64,000 nucleotides of DNA from an uncultured Collinsella sp. (GTDB taxonomy: Bacteria > Actinomycetota > Coriobacteriia > Coriobacteriales > Coriobacteriaceae): the NCBI GenBank assembly GCA_905197665.1, contig CAJJZP010000010.1, positions 27,493 through 91,492 on the forward strand, read 5' to 3'. A model generated the notes under the pieces. It saw only the letters and a list, made by a program, of their open reading frames with translations. It had not been told where the DNA came from and did no database searches. This document shows, in pieces, positions 41,412 through 48,375 of the stretch (positions are counted from its first letter, which is position 1; each line of letters begins with the position of its first letter). A program made the position numbers and the translations under genes.

Positions 41412-41465
41412 ATCCTTCCTACGATGTGCTGTGTGCCGGCACGGTAGCCGGATCGTAGGAAGGAT
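41412..41465 (+). promoter_or_regulatory. 14-bp hairpin covering the Shine-Dalgarno site
   Basis: ATCCTTCCTACGAT (41412-41425) and ATCGTAGGAAGGAT (41452-41465) are perfectly complementary, with a 26-base loop that itself contains GTGCCGGCAC. The right arm includes the AGGAAGGA ribosome-binding site of the gene starting at 41471. If present in the mRNA, the hairpin should block translation unless opened, by heat, a trans-acting RNA or a protein. Confidence 0.75.
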
Positions 41466-41470
41466 GAATA

Positions 41471-41914
41471 ATGGCAAAAGAGGGAAAGAAGCCGATCGGC
41501 AAGATTGTCCTAGGCGTCATCGTGGTGCTGGTTATCGTCGGTGCCGTGGGCTCTATGGGTGGCAATTCAACCGATTCGTCTGCGAGCGATTCGGCAAAAC
41601 CTGCCGAGGCGACACAGCAGGCTGAGGAGCAAAAAGAACCGCAAGAACCGTATACCATTGCTGACGAGGCTGAAGACACCTCCAATCAGTTTGCCTATAA
41701 GATCACGGGCACGCTGACCAATAACACGGACAAGGAAAAGAGCTACATTCAGATTGAATATGTTCTGTATGATGCCGATGGCAACCAGGTTGGAACGGCT
41801 CTTGCAAACACCAATCATCTGAAGGCGGGCGGCTCCTGGAAGTTCGAGGCGCTGGGTACGGTGTCTCCCGACCAGGTTGCTAGCTGGGAGCGTTCGGACG
41901 TAAGCGGTTTCTAG
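41471..41914 (+). CDS. FxLYD-domain membrane-anchored protein
   Basis: The 147-residue protein has a single N-terminal membrane anchor (KIVLGVIVVLVIVGAVGSMGG, about residues 11-31). A Ser/Glu/Gln-rich linker follows, then a C-terminal beta-sandwich of the FxLYD type (FAYKITGTLTNNTDKEKSYIQIEYVLYDADGNQVGTALANTNHLKAGGSWKFEA). The family occurs on bacterial surfaces and in lipoproteins; its role is unclear. Translation is probably repressed by the hairpin just upstream. The next gene, 32 bases on, is a small regulator. Confidence 0.82.
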   Translation: MAKEGKKPIGKIVLGVIVVLVIVGAVGSMGGNSTDSSASDSAKPAEATQQAEEQKEPQEPYTIADEAEDTSNQFAYKITGTLTNNTDKEKSYIQIEYVLYDADGNQVGTALANTNHLKAGGSWKFEALGTVSPDQVASWERSDVSGF

Positions 41915-41946
41915 CATGTTGCATGCACTGGGGGAGGTGAAGTCGT

Positions 41947-42369
41947 ATGCCCGATAAAAAGCTGACCGAGGAGTTGCTCAATGAGCTTCTCGATGCGCCG
42001 AACATCGATGGCTATATCAGGGAGCACGACTTTGCCGCCCCGTCGCTTTCGGACTACCTGAAGCAGCTGCTGCAGGAAAAGGGCTTGGAGCGTTCGCGCG
42101 TGGTGCGTATGGCCGACCTCAACGAGACCTTTGGCTATCAGATCTTTACTGGTTCGCGCAATCCGAGTCGCAATAAGGTGCTGCAGATTGCCTTTGCGAT
42201 GGCGCTGACGCTCAAAGAGGCCAACCGTGCACTGACGGCTGCCGGGGTGAGCGTCCTTAACTGCAAGGATCGCCGTGATGCGATTATCATCTTTTGCATC
42301 GATCGCGGGTGCAGCCTCCAAAAGGTCAACGAGGAGCTGTATCGCTTTGGCGAGGAGACGGTGAGTTAG
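41947..42369 (+). CDS. Helix-turn-helix protein paired with a Ser/Thr kinase
   Basis: The 140-residue protein has a Lambda-repressor-like helix-turn-helix in the region SDYLKQLLQEKGLERSRVVRMADLNETFGYQIFTGSRNPSRNKVLQIAFAMAL. It continues with a helical C-terminus ending FCIDRGCSLQKVNEELYRFGEE. It resembles XRE-type regulators of signalling cassettes. It lies 98 bases before a eukaryotic-type Ser/Thr kinase gene and may be that kinase's partner or substrate. A GGAGG site with about 9-base spacing supports the ATG at 41947. Confidence 0.8.
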   Translation: MPDKKLTEELLNELLDAPNIDGYIREHDFAAPSLSDYLKQLLQEKGLERSRVVRMADLNETFGYQIFTGSRNPSRNKVLQIAFAMALTLKEANRALTAAGVSVLNCKDRRDAIIIFCIDRGCSLQKVNEELYRFGEETVS

Positions 42370-42467
42370 CGGCTGATATCTGAGCCGGCGGAGCTGCCGA
42401 ACAAGGATGCAAACGAACGGGGCGCGGATGCCATGGGGTGTCTGCGCCCTGCGCTATGATGGAGGCT

Positions 42468-43847
42468 ATGGATACTCAGACCCCAACATATTTCGATGAC
42501 GAGCTGACCGCAGCGCTTGCCGAGCACCTGGCGTCGCTCGATCGCGACGACAGCTATCGCGTGGAGCGTGTACTTAAGCGCTCGTCCGTTGAAACAACCG
42601 AGCTCGTGTACTTTGAAGGAACCGGTGGTGGTTCGCTCGGCCCCTTTGTCCGTAAACGCATCGATGCCTCGGCTCAAATCGGCGGGGCATACGAGCGTCT
42701 GTTTGCCGCTCAGCGGGCAGGCAGGCGTTTTGAGCACCTGCCCAGAATCGTCGATTGTCGTCGTGTGGGCGACGAGCTCAACGTGGTTATGGAATACATC
42801 GAAGGGGAGACGCTCGGGGTGCTGGTGGACCGTCTGGGAGCCACCCCCGATTATGCGCGTGAATTGTATCCTGCCCTATGCGATGCCGTGGGCGAGCTCC
42901 ACGCCGGTTTTGCAATGGCGGGGGAGACGTCGGCGCCGGTGATCCATCGCGACCTCAAACCGTCGAATATCATCGTGACGGGTGCGAACTGTACGCTCGA
43001 TGAGGGCCTGACGTTTTCGTCGCTGGTGATTATCGACTTGGGGATCGCGCGCGTATGGCGCGATGGTGCCGATGCCGACACCGTCAAGTTTGGCACGCGA
43101 CCCTATGCGCCGCCCGAGCAGTATGGGTTTGGGCAGACGAGTGTGCGCAGCGACGTCTACGCACTGGGCGCCCTGTTGTTCTTCTGCTTGACGGGAGTCG
43201 ACCCTAAACCAGGGCTCGACATGCGCGAGCAATGCGAGATGCGCGGCATTCCTGCCCCTCTGGCCGATGCCATCTGCATGTCGATGGCGCTCGACCCGGC
43301 CAAGCGTTTTGCGAGTGCGGAGGCATTGGGACGGGCGACGCGCGCGGCATACGACCTGAGTCGCCCCGTGCGGCCTCCTGTGCCTGCACCTGTCCGTACT
43401 CCGGCATCGGAAACGGTGTTGACGCTCCAAGGGCTCCAGAACCCCGCAGGACTTCCTAGGCCTGCCGCCTCCGCTGCATGCGGCCTGCTCTCTCGCGTTC
43501 CGGAGTCTCTGGGCCGCATTTGGAATACGCTTGTCTGTTTCTCGCTGCTTGTGTTCTTTGCCGGAAGTCACTTTGCCGTCTTTCACCCCACGGGAGCAAA
43601 CCAAAGCTACCCGACGTGGCTTCTCATAATCGAGTATTTTTTCTTTGTCGATGGCCTTATGGCGCTTATGCATTTTGCGCTGCTCGATAAGCGCCGTCTT
43701 CGTCGGCGATTCGCACTGCTCGACAGCTATCGCGGCATGAAACTCGCGAAACTCTGGCTCAAGGCATTGGGCGTGCTGCTCCTATGCATGATCGTCGTAG
43801 TCGCGGTTGCCAATGCGACCGGCGTCGTCGATACTTCCGCTACCTAA
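42468..43847 (+). CDS. Eukaryotic-type Ser/Thr protein kinase with C-terminal membrane segments
   Basis: The 459-residue protein has a Hanks-type kinase domain (about residues 20-290). The lysine/GxG region is divergent (FEGTGGGSLGPFVRKRID). The catalytic loop is HRDLKPSNIIV, the Mg-binding motif is DLGIARV, and the APE-like motif is GTRPYAPPEQYGFGQ, followed by SDVYALGALLFFCLTG. A Pro-rich linker leads to hydrophobic segments near 350-370, 385-405 and 435-455, so it is probably membrane anchored. It lacks PASTA domains, unlike cell-wall kinases. Together with the preceding helix-turn-helix protein it forms a likely two-gene signalling unit. Confidence 0.88.
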   Translation: MDTQTPTYFDDELTAALAEHLASLDRDDSYRVERVLKRSSVETTELVYFEGTGGGSLGPFVRKRIDASAQIGGAYERLFAAQRAGRRFEHLPRIVDCRRVGDELNVVMEYIEGETLGVLVDRLGATPDYARELYPALCDAVGELHAGFAMAGETSAPVIHRDLKPSNIIVTGANCTLDEGLTFSSLVIIDLGIARVWRDGADADTVKFGTRPYAPPEQYGFGQTSVRSDVYALGALLFFCLTGVDPKPGLDMREQCEMRGIPAPLADAICMSMALDPAKRFASAEALGRATRAAYDLSRPVRPPVPAPVRTPASETVLTLQGLQNPAGLPRPAASAACGLLSRVPESLGRIWNTLVCFSLLVFFAGSHFAVFHPTGANQSYPTWLLIIEYFFFVDGLMALMHFALLDKRRLRRRFALLDSYRGMKLAKLWLKALGVLLLCMIVVVAVANATGVVDTSAT

Positions 43848-43851
43848 AAGA

Positions 43852-43877
43852 AAAGGGGTCCCGTTTGGGGCCCCTTT
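43852..43877. terminator. Bidirectional terminator between convergent genes
   Basis: AAAGGGGTCCC-GTTT-GGGGCCCCTTT forms an 11-bp stem (one G-U) with A and T tails on each side. It serves the kinase gene (plus) and the secreted protein gene (minus). Confidence 0.85.
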
Positions 43878-43887
43878 GCAGTTGCAC

Positions 43888-45021
43888 TTAGATGCGGTTC
43901 ATCTGAGCGGCGACTTTGTTGTACCAGTCCTGCCACGTGGGCGGGCAGTACTTTTTGGCCGCTGCCGGGGTAAGGGTGGAGCCGTAGTTGGCGCCCAGAT
44001 AGGCGACGTGAGCGGAGATGCCCTCGCTCCAGCTGCCAAAGCTGCGCCAACCGCCGCCACGGGCGCTCCAGCCCCAGGCGTTGTAAGAATTGGCGCAATA
44101 AGCACCCTTGGTGCTCTCGATGCAGGCGATGGCGGGGGACCAACGGGGGTCGACACCGGTATTCCAGGCGGCGACGGCAAAGTTATAGCCCTGGCCTGCC
44201 ATGGGGGAGCCGGAAAGATAATTGTCGATGCGGCTCGTCCACTCATTAATGAACGAATCGTAATCGGAACTACCGGTATTGGAGTTGTTCACCGTGGTGT
44301 CTATGGTGGTGTTGGTGTTGGTGGCCTGGCTGCTGGAATTGCCGCCGCTTACGCCCTCGCCCGAGAGCTTCTCGGCGGCAGCGGCCTTATCGGCCTCAAG
44401 CTTGGCAAGCTCGGCGGCATTTTCCTGCTCGGCTTTTGCCTGCGCCTCGCTGCGGAGCTGCTGGGCCTGCGCCAGCGCATCCTCGGCGTTTTTCTGCTCT
44501 GCCTCAAGCTGTGACTTGGCCTGCTGGAGCTCGGCCTTGTTCTGCTCGAGTTCGGTTTGCATATTATTGAGCTCTTCGATCTCGTCGACGCTCGAGCTCG
44601 TGATCTGGTTGGTGTACTTGCAGGTGGTGATGAACTCGCCCAGGCTCTGCGCGTTGACCAGGAAGCTCACGATGGGATTGGTGCCCTTCTGATACTTGTA
44701 CAGATCGCGCATGGCGGAGCTTGCCTTGGCCTGCTGCTCGGGAAGCTTAGCCTCGATTTCCTCGATGCTTGCCTCGTTGGAGTCAATCTGCTTTTGCAGG
44801 TCATCGAGTTTGGTGCGGGCGTCGTTGTAGGCGCTCGTGGCGGCTTCGATCTTCTGCTGGGCTGCGGAAAGCTGGTCCTGCGTTGCCTGCGAGGCGGCAT
44901 ACGCCGCAACGGGGGAGAGCATCGGCGTGGCCGTCAGCGCAACGGCGAGCGCGGCGCTCGTGATGATACGAGCCGGCTTCGACGCAATGAGCGCTGCGGT
45001 GCGATGATTCGAATGCTGCAT
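43888..45021 (-). CDS. Secreted coiled-coil protein with lysozyme-like C-terminal domain
   Basis: The 377-residue protein begins with a signal peptide (IITSAALAVALTATPMLSPVAAYAA, cleavage near residue 43). It continues as a long coiled coil rich in Ala, Glu, Gln and Lys (about 45-240), as in PcsB/CwlO-type cell-wall hydrolase regulators. A Gly/Ser/Thr linker leads to a C-terminal domain (about 270-377) with FAVAAWNTGVDPRWSPAIACIESTKG, NAWGWSARGGGWRSFGSW and YCPPTWQDWYNKVAAQM. This looks like a lysozyme/glucosaminidase-type domain with Glu in ACIES as the probable catalytic acid. A role in cell division or wall turnover is inferred. Confidence 0.85.
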   Translation of the reverse strand: MQHSNHRTAALIASKPARIITSAALAVALTATPMLSPVAAYAASQATQDQLSAAQQKIEAATSAYNDARTKLDDLQKQIDSNEASIEEIEAKLPEQQAKASSAMRDLYKYQKGTNPIVSFLVNAQSLGEFITTCKYTNQITSSSVDEIEELNNMQTELEQNKAELQQAKSQLEAEQKNAEDALAQAQQLRSEAQAKAEQENAAELAKLEADKAAAAEKLSGEGVSGGNSSSQATNTNTTIDTTVNNSNTGSSDYDSFINEWTSRIDNYLSGSPMAGQGYNFAVAAWNTGVDPRWSPAIACIESTKGAYCANSYNAWGWSARGGGWRSFGSWSEGISAHVAYLGANYGSTLTPAAAKKYCPPTWQDWYNKVAAQMNRI

Positions 45022-45415
45022 CCAGTCCCTCTGCAATCAATCGTAGGTTATGGTTCGAACGGTATTCTACTACTGCTTTCGACCTCAACTTGAACCTTAA
45101 AGGTTCCAAAGGGTCAAGTCGAACTTGAGGCTTTGGCTTTGACCTGCAGTTATGATGAATTGTTGAGAAACCATAGAGTTCAACTTTAACGTTACGGGGG
45201 CCTGTTTGCGGACGGGCTTTCGGCCGTGAAAGCTATCTCAACAGGGGGTTTGCAGCTACAAGGCCCCATCGCGGTGAGTGCGGCTTTATGCTGGACGATC
45301 ACGTCGATTGCCATAGATACGGTGGAGCTTTGGGCACCAGCGGCTCGGCACGCTAGAATAAATCAGTTGCGCAAAGACCGCCCGTTGTGTGGGCAGTTCA
45401 TGATAGGAAGTTTCC
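45022..45415. other. Divergent intergenic region with a possible structured leader
   Basis: This 394-base gap carries promoters for two divergent genes. A GGGGGCCT...AGGCCCC pairing (about 45196-45203 with 45261-45267) encloses ACGGGC-TTTCGGCCGT, which could fold as an RNA domain. It belongs to no riboswitch class that I recognise. TCAAGT/ACTTGA arms at about 45112-45130 form another small inverted repeat. No gene is evident. Confidence 0.35.
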
Positions 45416-46672
45416 ATGGCATTGCAGTTTACAGAGCGCGAGTTCATTCCCGTGCTGCTCGGTGGCGACATCAACGCCTATTCGGTGGCGCGCGCCTTCT
45501 ACGAGGAGTACCAGGTCAAGAGCCTGGTCTTTGGCAAGTACCAGACGGGTCCCGCGTACCGCAGCCAGATTATCGACTACACGCCCAACGTGGATATCGA
45601 TACCATGCCCGTGATGCTCAGGACCGTCAACGGCATTGCCCAAGCGCATGCCGACAAGACGATTGTCCTTGTGGGCTGTGGCGATAACTATGTTGCCCTC
45701 GTGGCTCAGGCCAAGGATGCCCATGAGCTGGCGGATAACATCGTCGCGCCTTACGCTCCCTACAGCATGCTTGAGCAGTGTCAGAAGAAGGAGATCTTCT
45801 ACGAGCTGTGCGAGAAGCACGGCGTGCCCTATCCGCATACCTTTACCTTCACCATGGCGATGCTGAATGCCCAAGGCGAGGCACCTGCCGAAGTGCTCGA
45901 CCAGATCGATTTTCCTTACCCGATGATCCTGAAGCCTTCCGACGGCATCATGTGGTGGCAGCACGAGTTCGAGGGCCAGAAAAAGGCCTATGAGATTGCC
46001 GACCGTGCCGAGCTGGAACAGGTCATTCGCGACTCGTATGCCAGCGGCTACACCGACGACCTGATCTTGCAGGATCGCGTGCCCGGCAACGACGAGTATA
46101 TGCGCGTGCTCACCAGCTATTCCGACCGCAACGGCAAGGTCCGCATGATGTGCCTGGGCCACGTGCTGCTCGAGGAGCATCAGCCTCACGGTGTCGGCAA
46201 CCACGCCTGTATCATCACCGAGCCCAATGACGAGCTCATGGGCGGCGTGCGCAAGTTGCTCGAGGACCTTCACTTTGTGGGTTATTCCAACTTTGACGTT
46301 AAGTACGACGAACGCGACGGCTCGTTTAAGTTCTTCGATTTCAACACGCGCCAAGGTCGCAGCAACTACTACGTCACTAACAGCGGCTTTAACGTTGCCA
46401 AGTATGTGGTGGACGAGTATGTGTTCAACCGCCCGTTTGAGCCGGAGTTTGTGACGGCGCAGGACGAGGCGCTGTGGATGGTCGTTCCCATGGGCGTCGT
46501 CGACAAGTACGTCAAGGATCCCGAGCTGCGCGCTAAGGTGCATCGCCTGGACAAGGAAGGCAAGGGCGCCGACCCTTCGTTTATGAAGGGCGACTTTGTC
46601 TTTAACCGCTGGCTGCGCATGTGGCACACCAAGCTGCGCCACTTTAAGCTGTTCAAGACGTATTACAAGTAG
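45416..46672 (+). CDS. ATP-grasp ligase, probable D-aspartate ligase
   Basis: The 418-residue ATP-grasp enzyme has FIPVLLGGDINAYSVARAFYEEY at the start, FPYPMILKPSDGIMWWQ and KKAYEIADRAEL in the grasp region, and YDERDGSFKFFDFNTRQGRSNYYV, whose Glu/Asn residues coordinate metal-ATP. This pattern is like carboxylate-amine ligases and the enterococcal D-aspartate ligase that adds D-Asp to a wall peptide side chain. An aspartate/glutamate racemase gene follows 84 bases later and could supply D-Asp. Identity of the acceptor amino acid is not shown by the sequence. The start follows GGAAG. Confidence 0.85.
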   Translation: MALQFTEREFIPVLLGGDINAYSVARAFYEEYQVKSLVFGKYQTGPAYRSQIIDYTPNVDIDTMPVMLRTVNGIAQAHADKTIVLVGCGDNYVALVAQAKDAHELADNIVAPYAPYSMLEQCQKKEIFYELCEKHGVPYPHTFTFTMAMLNAQGEAPAEVLDQIDFPYPMILKPSDGIMWWQHEFEGQKKAYEIADRAELEQVIRDSYASGYTDDLILQDRVPGNDEYMRVLTSYSDRNGKVRMMCLGHVLLEEHQPHGVGNHACIITEPNDELMGGVRKLLEDLHFVGYSNFDVKYDERDGSFKFFDFNTRQGRSNYYVTNSGFNVAKYVVDEYVFNRPFEPEFVTAQDEALWMVVPMGVVDKYVKDPELRAKVHRLDKEGKGADPSFMKGDFVFNRWLRMWHTKLRHFKLFKTYYK

Positions 46673-46756
46673 ATGAGTGCGGCGCCCGTCCGGTTTACAT
46701 CGGGCGGGCGCGGGTATGATACGCGCAATTGCGCAAGCGTCACCAAGGAGGCGGCG

Positions 46757-47503
46757 ATGGAAAAGCTGGGAGTTATCGGCGGCATGGGCGCCGAGGCCAC
46801 GTCATATTACTACGACCAGGTGGTGCGTCATACGGCTGCTGCCTGCGATCAGGAACATATCGACATGGTGGTGCTCTCCAAGTCGACCATGCCCGACCGC
46901 ACGCTGGCCATTAAGACCGGCGGGCATGCCAAGCTGCTGGCGACCATGAAAGAGTGTGCCCAGGCACTCGAGTCGCTGGGCTGTGCGCACATTGCCATTC
47001 CCTGCAACACGTCACACTACTTCTACGACCAGATCCAGTCGTTTACGAAGGTGCCGATTATCCACATGCCGCGTGAGTCGGTGCGCTATGCCCTTGCGGG
47101 TGCGGTGATGGGGGAGTGCGAGTTCGACCCCAACCTGAGTATGCCGGCCGAGCCGGTGCGCAAGATTGGCATCATGGGCACCGACGGAACCGTGGGCGCG
47201 GGCGTCTACGGCCGCGAATGCGAGGCCGCGGGTGTTGAGGTTGTCTATCCCAGCGAGAAACGTCAGAACGATGTGATGTCGCTTATCTACGATGATGTGA
47301 AGGCCGGACGTGAGCCCGATATGGATAAGTTCGACCGCGTGATGTGGGAGTTCGCCCGTAGCGGCTGCGACCGTGTCATTCTGGCCTGCACCGAGCTATC
47401 GGTGCTGCAGAAGTATCGAGAGATGCCCGAGATCACCCTCGATGCCATGGATGTCTTGGTGCGCGAATCCATCATCCGCAGCGGCGCCCCCTACCGCCTC
47501 TAG
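46757..47503 (+). CDS. Aspartate/glutamate racemase family protein
   Basis: This 248-residue cofactor-independent racemase has the two catalytic cysteines in IAIPCNTSHYFYD (about residue 80) and ILACTELSVL (about 215). The N-terminus is LGVIGGMGAEATSYYYDQVVRHT, typical of aspartate racemases. It also has MGTDGTVGAGVYGRECEAAGVEVVYPSE. It probably interconverts L- and D-aspartate. Its position directly after the ATP-grasp ligase suggests that D-aspartate is provided for peptidoglycan bridge formation. AAGGAGG lies 7 bases before ATG 46757. Confidence 0.9.
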   Translation: MEKLGVIGGMGAEATSYYYDQVVRHTAAACDQEHIDMVVLSKSTMPDRTLAIKTGGHAKLLATMKECAQALESLGCAHIAIPCNTSHYFYDQIQSFTKVPIIHMPRESVRYALAGAVMGECEFDPNLSMPAEPVRKIGIMGTDGTVGAGVYGRECEAAGVEVVYPSEKRQNDVMSLIYDDVKAGREPDMDKFDRVMWEFARSGCDRVILACTELSVLQKYREMPEITLDAMDVLVRESIIRSGAPYRL

Positions 47504-47510
47504 CTTCCGA

Positions 47511-47550
47511 CCTGTCAAAAAGGGACAGGTTAATTTTGGTAGGTTTTATC
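47511..47550. repeat. REP-like intergenic repeat (hairpin form)
   Basis: CCTGTCAAAAAGGGACAGG is a small perfect inverted repeat, followed by TTAATTTTGGTAGG. Its GGGACAGGTT core is the complement of the AACCTGTCCC core found at 463-484 and 1189-1213. It sits between the racemase stop and a terminator. Confidence 0.5.
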
Positions 47551-47562
47551 TGGTGAAACAGT

Positions 47563-47600
47563 AAAGGCCTCGGCTCGTTTGGTGCGAGCCGAGGCCTTTT
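47563..47600. terminator. Bidirectional terminator between racemase and ecfT
   Basis: AAAGGCCTCGGCTCG-TTTGGTG-CGAGCCGAGGCCTTTT is a perfect 15-bp stem flanked by A and T runs. It serves the racemase (plus) and ecfT (minus). Confidence 0.9.
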
Positions 47601-47628
47601 GCGTTGGGCGGTTGCTGCCGGTGGCGAA

Positions 47629-48375
47629 CTAGAACAGGAAGCCGATGGCGATGAGGGCGATGCTGACGATGAGCACGGCGATGTCCAGGCCCTTGATGGG
47701 GTAGCGCTTGTACGAGCTGGCGCGTGTACGCAGATAGAAGCCGCGCTGTTCTGCCGCCAAGGCTGTGGCATCGGTCTTGCCCACGCTCGAGATGAGCAGT
47801 GGCACGCACAGTGGCAGCATGAGCTTAAGCTTCTTGATGGGGTTCTTGGTGTCGTACTCGACGCCGCGTGCGGTCTGCGCTTCCATGATGGCGTTCATCT
47901 CCTGACCAAACACCGGCACAAAGCGTAGCGCCGTGGTAAAGGTGAAGGCATAGCGATACGGCACGTGCAGCACCTCGACGCAGGCGTTGGCGAGGTCGTT
48001 GAGCTTGGTCACCATAAGCATGAGGATGAGTGGCAGCGCCACGCCCAACAGGCGTAGGCAGGCCTTCGATCCGGTAATGAGGCCCGTGTCGGTGATAAAG
48101 CCCCACACTATGTTGCCGTCGCGCATAAAGGCCAGCTGAAGCACCAGCATGATAAGTGCGAGCGGAATCAGCAGCTTGAGTAGCGAGAGCAGACGGTCGA
48201 CGACACCGGCATAGGCGCCCAGTGCGAGGGTGAGTGCCAAAAAGCCCAACAGCGCCACGTAGGTGTCGGACAGGAAGATGCCGATGATGATGGCGGCGGC
48301 AAGGCCCAGTTTGACGACCGGGTTCAAGCGGTGCAGCAGTGTGTCGCCCGGCATATAGTCGATGACGTTAACCAC
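47629..48375 (-). CDS. ecfT: ECF transporter T component
   Basis: The 248-residue integral membrane protein has about five hydrophobic segments. The EcfT pattern is visible: YMPGDTLLHRLNPVVKLGLA at the start, then LNDLANACVEVLHVPYRYAFTFTTALRFVPVF with the coupling-helix Arg residues. ECF transporters use a T component to join two ATPase subunits to a substrate-binding S component. It overlaps the ATPase gene by 8 bases. The cluster also contains the S component and a Trp-rich leader, so all three subunits are co-expressed. Confidence 0.92.
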   Translation of the reverse strand: MVNVIDYMPGDTLLHRLNPVVKLGLAAAIIIGIFLSDTYVALLGFLALTLALGAYAGVVDRLLSLLKLLIPLALIMLVLQLAFMRDGNIVWGFITDTGLITGSKACLRLLGVALPLILMLMVTKLNDLANACVEVLHVPYRYAFTFTTALRFVPVFGQEMNAIMEAQTARGVEYDTKNPIKKLKLMLPLCVPLLISSVGKTDATALAAEQRGFYLRTRASSYKRYPIKGLDIAVLIVSIALIAIGFLF

